A stretch of 64,000 nucleotides of DNA from JALYXI01 sp963716685 (GTDB taxonomy: Bacteria; Acidobacteriota; Terriglobia; Bryobacterales; Bryobacteraceae), in the NCBI GenBank assembly GCA_963716685.1, contig CAVQTR010000003.1, positions 1 through 64,000 of the forward strand. The letters run 5' to 3'. Below the pieces are notes generated by a model. That model was given only the letters and a program-made list of their open reading frames with translations. It did no database searches and was not told the origin of the DNA. A program made the position numbers and the translations under genes. Below are positions 12,354 to 21,172 of this stretch, one piece after another. How positions within the stretch are numbered: position 1 is the stretch's first letter; each line of letters starts with the position of its first letter.

Positions 12354-13072
12354 TTTCCGCACTTTTGGCTTTGTTTCTGTTTGCGCCCGTGGATTTGCCA
12401 TCCGCTGAAAGCGTGCTGGCGCGTTACCTCGAAGTCACCGGTGGCCGCGCCGCCCATGAACAGATCCACGGCACCATTCAGAAAGGCTGGGTGGAAATGC
12501 CCGCTCAGAATCTGAAGGGCGAAATGACCACCTATGAATCCGAACCGGCCAAACAGGTGGTGGTGATTGATTTCCCCGGTATCGGCAAAGTCGAGGAAGG
12601 AACGGATGGCAACATCGCCTGGTCGTACTCGGCGCTGCAGGGCGCTCGGTTGAAGGAAGGCGAGGAGAAATCGGCGGCATTCCGTTCTGCGAATGCCGAA
12701 GGCAAATTCCTCGATTGGAAGAAGCAGTATAAGGCCATTCAGAACGCCGGCGTGGAAGACGTGGATGGTAAACCCTGCTATCGAATCGTGATGACCCCGC
12801 TGAGCGGCCGGCCCGAAACGGAGTACTACGACAAAGCCAGCGGGCTGCTCGTTCGTCAAACGGCCACGGCGGTCACCCCGATGGGCGAAATTGCCGTCGA
12901 TGCGCGCGTCAGCGACTACCGCAAAGAAGGCGCGCTGCTGATGCCGCACAAGGTGCAGCAAACCCTGGCCGGACAACAAATCCAGCTCAGCATCGATTCC
13001 GTCCTGCAGAATCCCGAATTTCCCAAAGGCCGCTTCGAGCCGCCGCCCGAAGTGAAAGCGCTGATCAAGTAA
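12350..13072 (+). CDS. LolA-like outer-membrane lipoprotein-sorting family protein
   Basis: 240 residues. A short N-terminal hydrophobic segment (MISALLALFLFAPVDLPSAE) is followed by VLARYLEVTGGRAAHEQI, the usual opening of the LolA/LolB-like proteins, and by repeated beta-strand segments (ETEYYDKASGLLVRQTATAV, EIAVDARVSDYRKEGALLMP). The fold binds lipid acyl chains in known members, but the many acidobacterial copies lack assigned partners. It overlaps the S41 peptidase stop by 4 nt and converges on rpoD, 1 nt apart. Confidence 0.8.
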   Translation: MISALLALFLFAPVDLPSAESVLARYLEVTGGRAAHEQIHGTIQKGWVEMPAQNLKGEMTTYESEPAKQVVVIDFPGIGKVEEGTDGNIAWSYSALQGARLKEGEEKSAAFRSANAEGKFLDWKKQYKAIQNAGVEDVDGKPCYRIVMTPLSGRPETEYYDKASGLLVRQTATAVTPMGEIAVDARVSDYRKEGALLMPHKVQQTLAGQQIQLSIDSVLQNPEFPKGRFEPPPEVKALIK

Positions 13073-13073
13073 G

Positions 13074-14780
13074 TCAGCGTTCCAGATTGCCGCCGCCGTT
13101 TTCGCGGAAGCTGTTGAGTCGGTGGCTGCGGCTGGGATGACGCAGTTTGCGCAAGGCCTTCGCTTCAATCTGGCGGATTCGCTCGCGCGTCACCTGGAAA
13201 TTCTGTCCCACTTCCTCCAGCGTGTGCTCGCTGCCGTCTTCCAGTCCGAAGCGCATTCGGATGATCTTCTCCTCGCGCGGAGTCAGCGTTTTCAGCACTT
13301 CCGCGGTCTGTTCCCGCAGGTTCAGTCCAATTACCTGCTCGGAAGGCGAGAGACCGTTGCGATCCACCAGAAGATCTCCCAGATGCGATTCGTCTTCTTC
13401 CCCGATCGGCGTTTCGAGCGAGATTGGCTCCTGCGCGATGCGCATCACTTTGCGCACCTTATTTACTGGCAGTTCCATGCGCATGCCGAGCTCCTCGGTG
13501 GTAGGTTCGCGGCCAAGCTCCTGGAGCAAAGTGCGCGAGGTGCTGATCAGTTTGTTGATGGTCTCGATCATGTGCACGGGGATGCGAATGGTTCGCGCCT
13601 GATCGGCAATCGCGCGTGTAATGGCCTGCCGGACCCACCACGTGGCATACGTGGAAAACTTATAACCCCGCCGGTACTCGAACTTATCCACGGCCTTCAT
13701 CAAGCCGATGTTGCCTTCCTGAATCAGGTCCAGAAACTGCAGTCCGCGGTTGGTGTAGCGCTTCGCAATGCTCACCACCAGCCGCAGGTTGGCCTCGATT
13801 AGTTCCTGCTTCGCGCATTCGGCTTCCCGGTCCGCCCGCGCCATCACATCGAAGGTACGGTGCAGTTCCGCCGCGGAGCTTCCCAGGCGCTCCTCGCAAT
13901 GCTGCAGTTCCTGCGTGAGCGAACGCTGCTCCCGGTGCAGATCGCGCGAACTCTCCGGCGCCGATTCTATCCGTCGCTGGTTGCGCGCAATCGCGCGTTC
14001 AATCGGCTTCACTTCTTCCAGAGCGGCTTGCACCGCATTCATCATGTCGCGCGTTGCGTAGCTCTGGAACCGCAGGGACCGGATCTCACGCGCGATCCGG
14101 ATCATCAGCCTGCCTGCTTCCCAGCGCATGTGCCGGTGCTGTTTGGGTTTTAGTCCGCGCGGAACCGCCAGCAGCTTTTGCCGAAGCTGCTGTACTTTGC
14201 GGCTCAACCGCTCCACCGTGATACAAACCTGCTGGAACTCGCTCGCGCGCTCGGCCACAAACTGATCTGTTGGCATCGGGTCGGAAATCAGCAGCACCTC
14301 GCGCACGTCAATCGTGCCGCGTTCCACCTGCGCCGCCAGATTCAGAATGCGGCTGATCACCAGAGGCGAACGGGACAAAGCTTTCAGCACGGTCATCTGT
14401 CCGCGCTCCATGCGCCGCGCAATATCCACTTCGCCTTCGCGGCTCAGCAGCGGCACCGCGCCCATCTCGCGCAGGTACATGCGAACCGGATCGCTGGTCT
14501 TCTCTCCTACGCCCGCTGGAAGTTCGAGTTCGAGTTCCGCCTCGTCGGGTTTCTTCCCGTCCTCAGGCAGTTCCACCTCGTGCGGATCGAGGCCGGCGAG
14601 CATCTCATCCAGATCCGCCGCGCCCGCCAACTCTTCGGGCATCACATCGGCAACTTCGTCGAACATGACGAATGACTTATCCCCGCCCGAGTGAGTCAAT
14701 GAGTCCACCCGATCGTATTCATCGTCGATTGCCACTGTAATCCCCGAGCGCCAATCCGAAACGTTTTCCACATTGTACAT
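13074..14780 (-). CDS. rpoD: RNA polymerase primary sigma factor RpoD (sigma-70)
   Basis: 568 residues. Region 1.2 (SDPVRMYLREMG, ARRMERG) follows an acidic N-terminus; a long non-conserved insert of about 190 residues lies between 1.2 and 2, as in proteobacterial sigma-70. Region 2 is canonical (NLRLVVSIAKRYTNRGL, DLIQEGNIGLMKAVDKFEYRRG, FSTYATWWVRQAITRAI), then region 3 and region 4 with LEEVGQNFQVTRERIRQIEAKALRKLRHP, which contacts -35 elements. It lies 65 nt after dnaG, the classic dnaG-rpoD pairing of the macromolecular synthesis operon. Confidence 0.97.
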   Translation of the reverse strand: MYNVENVSDWRSGITVAIDDEYDRVDSLTHSGGDKSFVMFDEVADVMPEELAGAADLDEMLAGLDPHEVELPEDGKKPDEAELELELPAGVGEKTSDPVRMYLREMGAVPLLSREGEVDIARRMERGQMTVLKALSRSPLVISRILNLAAQVERGTIDVREVLLISDPMPTDQFVAERASEFQQVCITVERLSRKVQQLRQKLLAVPRGLKPKQHRHMRWEAGRLMIRIAREIRSLRFQSYATRDMMNAVQAALEEVKPIERAIARNQRRIESAPESSRDLHREQRSLTQELQHCEERLGSSAAELHRTFDVMARADREAECAKQELIEANLRLVVSIAKRYTNRGLQFLDLIQEGNIGLMKAVDKFEYRRGYKFSTYATWWVRQAITRAIADQARTIRIPVHMIETINKLISTSRTLLQELGREPTTEELGMRMELPVNKVRKVMRIAQEPISLETPIGEEDESHLGDLLVDRNGLSPSEQVIGLNLREQTAEVLKTLTPREEKIIRMRFGLEDGSEHTLEEVGQNFQVTRERIRQIEAKALRKLRHPSRSHRLNSFRENGGGNLER

Positions 14781-14845
14781 GTATTTATTGCGTAACGGGT
14801 CCGGGAAAACGGACTTGAATGGAAGTGGCGGGAATATCGAAAACG

Positions 14846-16550
14846 TTACAACAATTGCATTAATTTTAGAGCTTCCTGAAAATTGCCAGCGCGTTCGGCG
14901 TCGCGGATACGCGCTTTTATATCCGCCGCTTTGCCTTCGCGATCCCTGTCTTCAAGTGTTTGTACACAACACAGCGCGGCCTCCAGAGTAAGTGCGGCGT
15001 CGTTCGTGTCTCCGCCCAGTAATGTAGCGGAAAGCGCCTTGCGCTCAGCTTCTTCCAACTGATCGTGCAAGCTGGCATACTGTACTCCCGCGCCCGCTTC
15101 ATGCAGCTTGAATAAGGCTTGATAGATGCGGTGCGCGGGAGAATTCTGCAGAGCCGCGATCTGACGCAGCATAGGCACCAGCTGTTCGCGCGCAGCCGCG
15201 TCCAGAAGCATCACGCTAATCAGGATGCGATCCGATTCCGGTAACCGGATGGGCGCCTGCTGTACGGACTGGTCTCGTTTATCCGCGGCTAATTTTCGGA
15301 AATTTTCCAGTACTAATCCGCTTGTGACATTTAAATACGCAGCCACGTCATTTGCTATCGCCACGCGCTCCAGCTTATCCGTAATGCCCTGCACGGCCGG
15401 CAGCAGAAACTGGAACGCATCCACGCGCCCTTCCGCGGTGCGCATGTCGAATTTCGCGCGCGCGCGATCGGCCAGCCAGTAGAAATAAGTCTTGGCCCGC
15501 CCCACGCACTCGGCGTACACTTCGCCGCCGTGGCGCTTGCAGTACTCGTCCGGATCCAGCCCGCCTTCCAGTTGGACGATATGGATGCGCATGGATTCGG
15601 CCAGCAGTAACTGGATGGATTTTTCTGCCGCGTTGGAACCCGCATTGTCCGGATCGAAGTTCAGCGTCACCGCCGGGGAATGCCGCTTCATCACCTGGAT
15701 CTGCTCGCGCGTCAGTGCCGTCCCGCAGGTAGCGATGACTTCTCTCAGGCCCGCGCAGTAAACGCCTACAACGTCCATGTACCCTTCCACCAGAATCAGC
15801 GCGGCCGCTCTGGCGCGCCGCTTCCCGGGCCCGGTGCAGATTGTAGAGAACGGTCTTCTTTTTGTAAATCGCCGTCTCCGGCGAGTTGATGTACTTTGCT
15901 TTCTCGTTCGGGTCCAGTGCGCGGCCCCCGAAGCCTATTACTTTGCCCTGTTCCGAATGGATCGGAAACATCAGGCGGTTGCGAAACAGGTCATAGTGAC
16001 TGCCGTCTTCGCGCCGCCCCACCAGACCCGAGGCTTCCAGCTGCGCTTTGGTGAACCCTTTGTTCTCAAGAGTGCGTTCCAGCGATTTACCGGCGTAACC
16101 AATGCCAAACTGTTCAACGCCTTCCTTGGAAACGCCCCGCGTTGTCAGATACGCTCTGGCTTCAGCGCCCTGCGGGGAGAAAAGCTGTAAACGAAACTCC
16201 TCCTGAGCGGTTTCGTGCATCTGATACAAAGTGGCGCGGAGTTTGGTCTCGTCATCGGCGTATTCGGAGCGTTTCGGAATTGGTATGCCGTTGCGTTCCG
16301 CCAGTGTGTTGCGCGCTTCGTGAAAGCTAAGATGCTCAATCTGCATCAGAAAGTTAAGAACGTCCCCGCCGGCGTGGCAGCCATGGCAGTAGTAGAATTG
16401 CAGGGCCGGGTTGACGGAAAAAGAAGGAGTCTTTTCGTTATGGAAAGGGCACAGACCGGTGTATCGCGTTCCCACCTTTCGCAGTCTCACGTAATCCTGA
16501 ACCACGCGTACGATGTCCACCGACGCCTTGAGCTGTTGTACGAAGTCCAT
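14846..16550 (-). CDS. dnaG: DNA primase DnaG, interrupted by a frameshift in this sequence
   Basis: Makes RNA primers at the replication fork. The 5' part (ATG 16550; a TTG at 16565 is possible) has the CHC2 zinc ribbon (CPFH...CHGC) and the start of the TOPRIM core, up to LYNLHRAREAARQSG. There the frame is lost at about 15798-15812; the other frame resumes with LILVEGYMDVVGVYCAG and the acidic NFDPDNAG and runs to 14846. The span is 1705 nt, one base above a multiple of three, so one extra base (or two missing) in the GC-rich run gcggccgctctggcgcgcc explains it. Repaired length is about 567 residues. As dnaG is essential, a sequence error is likelier than a true lesion. Upstream of rpoD. 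Confidence 0.93.
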
Positions 16551-16576
16551 GAGCCGGTATGTCAACCCATTATCGA

Positions 16577-18595
16577 ATGACTTCCGGTAAGGCGCGGCGA
16601 TCTCCCAGGCGTCTGGCTCTGGTACCGCTGGCGGGCGGGGCTCTGGCAGGCTTTGGTCTGGCCGCTATCCGGTCCCGCTTTGTGAGGCTCGGGGCTTCTC
16701 CCGAAACCCGCTGGTATTGTCACGCGTTCCGGAACAATCCGGTAGGCATGGTCGTGCTTGCGGAAGACGGGCGCATCGTGGAGGCGAATCCCGCCTTTTG
16801 CCGCATGCTGGGCTTTACGGAGACGGAGATTCATCGTAAGACCATCCTCGATGTGACACATCCCCAGGACGTTGCCATGACGCGGGAAATGATGCGGCAA
16901 CTGGCTGACCGCTCTTCCGAGTGCCGCGAGTATGAGAAACGCTACGTTTCCGGAACCGGAGCGACGGTCTGGGCAAAGGTCACGGTCTGTGTTCCGCACG
17001 AGGAGAACGGACCGCCCGTCTCCTATGTCGCCGCTGTAGAAGACATTACCCGGCGGAAGGACGAGGAGCGCCAACGGGGGCGGCTCACCCAGGAACTGCA
17101 GCGCACGAGCGCCATTCTCGACACCGTGTTCGAGAATGCGCCGGTCGGCCTGGGAGTCTGGGATCGCGAGCTTCGGTTTGTCCGGGTGAATCAGGCTCTG
17201 GCTGAGATCAACGGCCTGCCTGTTGACGAGCACCTCGGCAAAACCATTGAAGAGTTGCTGCCCGATCTGGAACCGCGGATTGCGGCCCTCTTCCGTCGCG
17301 TCTTCGAGACTGGCGAAGCGTTCCTGAATCAGGAAGTGAGCGGCGTGACACCGGCCCAGCCGGGCCGCATCCGGCATTGGAGCACCAGCTACTTTCCCAT
17401 CGTCCTGAACGGGGAAATCGCGGGCGCGGGAATCGTGTGCGAGGAGATCACGGAGAAGAAGCTGGGGGAAGAGCGGCTTCGGCAGACGGCGAAGCTGGAA
17501 AGTCTTGGCGTGCTGGCCGGAGGGATCGCGCACGATTTCAATAATCTGCTCACCGGCATCCTGGGTAACGCGAGTTTGCTGGCCTCCGAGTATCCGCCGC
17601 CGTCCGCCGGCGCGCAACTTCTCGATGGCGTTGTCAAGGCAGGGGAGCGCGCCGCCCAACTGACGCGGCAGATGCTCGACTACGCTGGCAAGGGACGCTC
17701 CTCCGTGGAACCGGTCAACCTGTCGACTCTGGTGGAAGAAATCAAAGGTCTGCTGGCTGTCTCGATCAGCGACAAAGTCGCCTTTACCTTGAATCTGGCC
17801 AAAGGCCTCCCTGAGATTGAGGCCGACCGGGGACAACTGCAGCAGATCGTCATGAACCTGGTGATGAATGCCGGGGAGGCTATTGGGAATGGTTCCGCCG
17901 GGACCGTGAAGGTCGCGACCTGTCTGAAGGAGATCGATGCGGTCGATGCCGCCAGCCTCTCGCCCGGACCCTGTACACCCGGCCGCTACGTCTCACTCGA
18001 AGTGGAAGACAGCGGCTGCGGTATGGACCGCGCCACTCTCTCCCGAATCTTCGATCCGTTCTTTTCTACGAAATTCGTCGGCCGCGGGCTTGGCCTCTCG
18101 GCCGTGTTCGGCATCGTGGGCGCCCACGCAGGTGGGATGCGTGTCGCCAGCGTGCCCGGTCAGGGAACTGCTTTCGAGGTTCTGCTTCCGGCTGCCGGCG
18201 CCCGAGTGGCCGCCTCACACGTCTCCGTTCTTGTTGTGGATGATGAGGCCTTCGTACGGCGCATGGCCCGCGCCATCCTGGAGCGCTCCGGCTACCGCGT
18301 GACGCTGGCCGAGGATGGGCAAGCCGGGCTCCGGCTTTTCCGGGAGATGTCTTCCGAGATCGATGTGGTCCTGCTCGACATGGCAACGCCTCTGCTCCGC
18401 GCCGAGGAAGTGCTGCGCGAAATGCAGTCCATTGCGCCCAGAGTCCCGTTCGTGCTCTCGAGTGGTCACACTGAGGCCGAAGTCGCGGGTCGGTTCTCCT
18501 CCTTTAGACTGGCCGGCACCATTCAAAAGCCCTACACGGCTTCACAGCTGGCGCAGAAGATGCGCACGGCTCTCACGGAGCAGGTCACCCGATAA
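16577..18595 (+). CDS. PAS-domain hybrid sensor histidine kinase with receiver domain
   Basis: 672 residues from ATG 16577; an in-frame ATG at 16559 is an alternative that would put the start only 8 nt from divergent dnaG. One membrane segment (LALVPLAGGALAGFGLAAI), two PAS domains (about 45-165 and 175-300; NNPVGMVVLAEDGRI, NAPVGLGVWDRELRFV), a HisKA domain with the phospho-acceptor His in GGIAHDFNNLL, an ATPase domain (NLVMNAGEA, VEDSGCGMD, GLGLSAV), and a C-terminal receiver with VVDDE, phospho-Asp in VLLDMATP and the QKPY lysine. No response regulator gene is adjacent, so the output partner is unknown. Confidence 0.92.
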   Translation: MTSGKARRSPRRLALVPLAGGALAGFGLAAIRSRFVRLGASPETRWYCHAFRNNPVGMVVLAEDGRIVEANPAFCRMLGFTETEIHRKTILDVTHPQDVAMTREMMRQLADRSSECREYEKRYVSGTGATVWAKVTVCVPHEENGPPVSYVAAVEDITRRKDEERQRGRLTQELQRTSAILDTVFENAPVGLGVWDRELRFVRVNQALAEINGLPVDEHLGKTIEELLPDLEPRIAALFRRVFETGEAFLNQEVSGVTPAQPGRIRHWSTSYFPIVLNGEIAGAGIVCEEITEKKLGEERLRQTAKLESLGVLAGGIAHDFNNLLTGILGNASLLASEYPPPSAGAQLLDGVVKAGERAAQLTRQMLDYAGKGRSSVEPVNLSTLVEEIKGLLAVSISDKVAFTLNLAKGLPEIEADRGQLQQIVMNLVMNAGEAIGNGSAGTVKVATCLKEIDAVDAASLSPGPCTPGRYVSLEVEDSGCGMDRATLSRIFDPFFSTKFVGRGLGLSAVFGIVGAHAGGMRVASVPGQGTAFEVLLPAAGARVAASHVSVLVVDDEAFVRRMARAILERSGYRVTLAEDGQAGLRLFREMSSEIDVVLLDMATPLLRAEEVLREMQSIAPRVPFVLSSGHTEAEVAGRFSSFRLAGTIQKPYTASQLAQKMRTALTEQVTR

Positions 18596-18648
18596 AGTTT
18601 TCACTACACCGAAAACGCGATACGGCCGATAGCTAGAATGGGGAAGCC

Positions 18649-19890
18649 ATGAAGGTTGCGGTTTTGGGTTTAGGATACGTGGGTTGCGTGACGGCGGCAT
18701 GCCTCGCGAAGCTGGGGCATCAGGTAGTGGGCGTCGATCGCGATGAGTTCAAAGTCGGCAACGTGCTGGCGGGTCGCGCGCCCTTCTATGAACCCGGTCT
18801 GGAAGAAATCGTGCGGGAGACGGCTGCATCCGGAAAGCTGAGCGCTTCTGTTTCCCTCGACGAGGGCATTCGCGACGCTGAGGTGGCGCTGATTTGCGTA
18901 GGCACGCCCTCGGAATCGAATGGAAATCTCGGTCTGGACCAGCTGAAGCGTGTGTCGGAGGAGATCGGTGCGCTGCTGCATGCCAGCGGCAGCCGTTTGA
19001 TTGTGGTGGTGCGCAGCACCGTCTTCCCGGGAACGTGTGAAGAGGTGGTCATGCCCGCGCTGCGCGGCCTGGCCCCCGTCGTTTCCAATCCGGAATTCCT
19101 CCGCGAAGGCACCGCTGTTCGGGATTTTATGGAGCCTTCGCTGCTGGTGGTCGGCGGCTCTGATTCGGGAGCCGTTCACTCCGTTGCCGGGTTGTACAAA
19201 GGGCTAGCCGTGCACTCGTGTCTGGTCACGCTGCGCACCGCCGAGATGATTAAGTACGCGTGCAATTGTTTTCACGCTGTCAAAATCGGTTTTGCCAACG
19301 AGATTGGGTCCCTGTGCGCGGAACTCGATATTCCGGCCGGCGAGGTGATGGATACGCTGTGTCGTGACGAGAAGCTGAACATTTCTCCCGCTTACCTGCG
19401 TCCCGGTTTCGCCTTTGGCGGAAGCTGCCTGCCTAAGGACCTGCGCGCGCTTACCTATCGCGCTTCCCGCCTTGACCTGCGCCTCCCGCTGCTCGAAAAC
19501 GTGCTGCCGGCAAACGAGCAGCATCTGCGCCGCGCCATCACAAAAGCTCTGGCGTTACCTGCTGGCCGCATTGGCATCTACGGCCTCGCCTTCAAAGAGA
19601 ATACCGACGATCTGCGGGAAAGCCCCATCGTCTCGATGATTGAGCATCTGCTGGGCAAGGGAAGGGAACTGCTCGTCTACGATCCGCACATCCAAATGGA
19701 TCGCATCTACGGCGCCAACCGCAATTTCGTTCTGAACGCCATCCCGCACATCGGACGGCTGCTCACCGGCAGCCTGGACGAAATGCTGGCCGGCTGCGAG
19801 AACGTGATCATCGCCCAAAAGCCGACGCCGGACGCCATTACGCGCATCGAAGCGAGCGGCCGCCCCGTCCTTAACGTGGTGAATGGCTAG
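18649..19890 (+). CDS. GDP-mannose 6-dehydrogenase-like nucleotide-sugar dehydrogenase
   Basis: 413 residues. Oxidises a nucleotide-sugar C6 hydroxyl to a uronate using two NAD+. The N-terminal Rossmann motif is VLGLGYVG; the catalytic Cys is in FAFGGSCLPKDLRAL. The stretch DEKLNISPAYLRPGFAFGG is closer to GDP-mannose dehydrogenases (AlgD type) than to UDP-glucose dehydrogenases, but the substrate is not certain from sequence. It would supply precursors for acidic exopolysaccharide. TAGAAT stands 9 nt before the ATG. Overlaps the next gene by 8 nt. Confidence 0.88.
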   Translation: MKVAVLGLGYVGCVTAACLAKLGHQVVGVDRDEFKVGNVLAGRAPFYEPGLEEIVRETAASGKLSASVSLDEGIRDAEVALICVGTPSESNGNLGLDQLKRVSEEIGALLHASGSRLIVVVRSTVFPGTCEEVVMPALRGLAPVVSNPEFLREGTAVRDFMEPSLLVVGGSDSGAVHSVAGLYKGLAVHSCLVTLRTAEMIKYACNCFHAVKIGFANEIGSLCAELDIPAGEVMDTLCRDEKLNISPAYLRPGFAFGGSCLPKDLRALTYRASRLDLRLPLLENVLPANEQHLRRAITKALALPAGRIGIYGLAFKENTDDLRESPIVSMIEHLLGKGRELLVYDPHIQMDRIYGANRNFVLNAIPHIGRLLTGSLDEMLAGCENVIIAQKPTPDAITRIEASGRPVLNVVNG

Positions 19891-20854
19891 CAGCTTCGCC
19901 AAACACTTCGATGGGAAGAGGTTCTACAACCCCGGATCGCCTCAGGCGAACGGCCTTGGCGCGGTGTTGCGATGGAAGCTCACCAGCCGTCCGCAGCCGT
20001 CGCCTGCCTTCGTCGATGACGTAATTCCGACCGTGCCGCCCGGAAGCGTGGAGCCCGGCAGCGTGCATTGCACCCTGGTCAACCACTCGACGGTGCTCCT
20101 GCAAGAAAACGCAGCCAATTTCCTGACTGACCCGATCTGGTCCGAGCGCGCGAGCCCGATCTCCTGGGCCGGCCCGAAACGCCGCAGGGCGCCAGGCATC
20201 CGGCGGGAAGAACTGCCGCCGGTCCAGGTCGTTCTGCTGAGCCACAATCATTACGACCATCTGGACCTGCCTACGCTTCGATGGCTCGCCCAGAAGGGCG
20301 GCACCCAGTTCGTGGTCCCGCTCGGCGTGGCGAAACTGCTGCGCTCCGAAGGCATTCAACCGGTCCACGAACTCGACTGGGGCGATTCCTGGCAATTCGA
20401 AGGCGGCGCCGTCCACTGTGTTCCTGCCCTTCATTTCTCTGCCCGTGGAGTCTCCGACCGGAACCGCACGCTCTGGTGCGGATACGTGATCCAAATCCGG
20501 GACCTCATCCTCTACTACGCCGCGGATACCGCCTTCGGCAGTCATTTTGAAGAGATCCGCGCCCAGTTCGGCCCGCCAGCGCTGTCCCTGCTTCCGATCG
20601 GCGCCTACGAGCCGCGCTGGTTCATGTCGCCGGTCCATATGGCGCCGGAGGAAGCGCTGCAAGCGCATCGGGTTCTTGGATCCCAACACAGCATCGCCAT
20701 CCACCACGGCACTTTTCAACTGGCGGACGAAGGCCTGGACGCGCCGGCGGAACTGTTCTCCTCCCTCGCGCCGCCCGATTCCTTTCAGATCTTGAAAAAC
20801 GGAGAATCTGCCGATATCTTCGATGTACCGCTCCGTAACGTTCCGGTGCGGTAA
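19883..20854 (+). CDS. MBL-fold metallo-hydrolase, NAPE-PLD/RomA-like
   Basis: 323 residues. The metal-binding motif HNHYDHLD is followed by the distal ligands in ALHFSARG, AADTAFG and HHGTF. The N-terminal FAKHFDGKRFYNPG and the spacing match the family that includes N-acyl-phosphatidylethanolamine phospholipase D and bacterial RomA/UlaG-like proteins. The bacterial substrate is generally not known. Its start is inside the 3' end of the dehydrogenase gene (8 nt), suggesting coupled translation, but no pathway link is evident. Converges on the regulator at 20858. Confidence 0.85.
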   Translation: MASSFAKHFDGKRFYNPGSPQANGLGAVLRWKLTSRPQPSPAFVDDVIPTVPPGSVEPGSVHCTLVNHSTVLLQENAANFLTDPIWSERASPISWAGPKRRRAPGIRREELPPVQVVLLSHNHYDHLDLPTLRWLAQKGGTQFVVPLGVAKLLRSEGIQPVHELDWGDSWQFEGGAVHCVPALHFSARGVSDRNRTLWCGYVIQIRDLILYYAADTAFGSHFEEIRAQFGPPALSLLPIGAYEPRWFMSPVHMAPEEALQAHRVLGSQHSIAIHHGTFQLADEGLDAPAELFSSLAPPDSFQILKNGESADIFDVPLRNVPVR

Positions 20855-20857
20855 GGG

Positions 20858-21136
20858 TCACTTCAGATAAGCGCGCAGGGCGTGGATCAGATCATCTGCC
20901 GCCTGGGTCTGCTCATCGGTAGCGACTGTCCTCGGGTCCAGAACGTGAAACCGAATGTGGCCTTCGATGACCTCCGCCATTAGCGAATCCATCGCGCCCC
21001 GGCACGCCGAGATGCTGTGCAGCACATCCGAGCATTCCGCCTCCTGATCGAGGGCACGCTCGATGGCATCCAGCTGTCCGCGAATCCGCCGTACCCGGTT
21101 GAGGAGTTTCTTTTTCTCTTCCAGGGTATGCGCCAT
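20858..21136 (-). CDS. CsoR/FrmR/RcnR-family metal-responsive repressor, RcnR-like
   Basis: 92 residues, all-helical DUF156 family. The N-terminus EEKKKLLNRVRRIRGQ binds DNA. The four positions that bind Ni/Co in RcnR are all present: His3, Cys35, His60 and His64; the FrmR formaldehyde sensor instead has Pro2 with Cys35 and lacks His64. So a nickel/cobalt sensor is more likely than a formaldehyde or copper sensor, though no rcnA-like exporter is adjacent. An inverted-repeat operator candidate overlaps the probable -10 just upstream, so it may regulate itself. Confidence 0.88.
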   Translation of the reverse strand: MAHTLEEKKKLLNRVRRIRGQLDAIERALDQEAECSDVLHSISACRGAMDSLMAEVIEGHIRFHVLDPRTVATDEQTQAADDLIHALRAYLK

Positions 21137-21144
21137 TACTGGTA

Positions 21145-21163
21145 AGCATACCCTGTAGTGTAT
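21145..21163 (-). promoter_or_regulatory. Probable promoter and operator of the RcnR-like regulator
   Basis: Imperfect palindrome ATACcCTgtAGtGTAT at 21148-21163 (12 of 16 positions symmetrical) resembles operators of FrmR/RcnR-type repressors. The minus-strand -10 TATGCT (21150-21145) overlaps it, and the start codon at 21136 is 8 nt on. Confidence 0.5.
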
Positions 21164-21172
21164 TTGCAGGAA

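Noticed and set aside
15798..15830. A cluster of rare-cutter sites (NotI-, AscI-, SmaI-like) resembling a cloning polylinker
   Set aside because: It lies inside dnaG and codes for conserved residues on both sides; GC-rich coincidence is enough.
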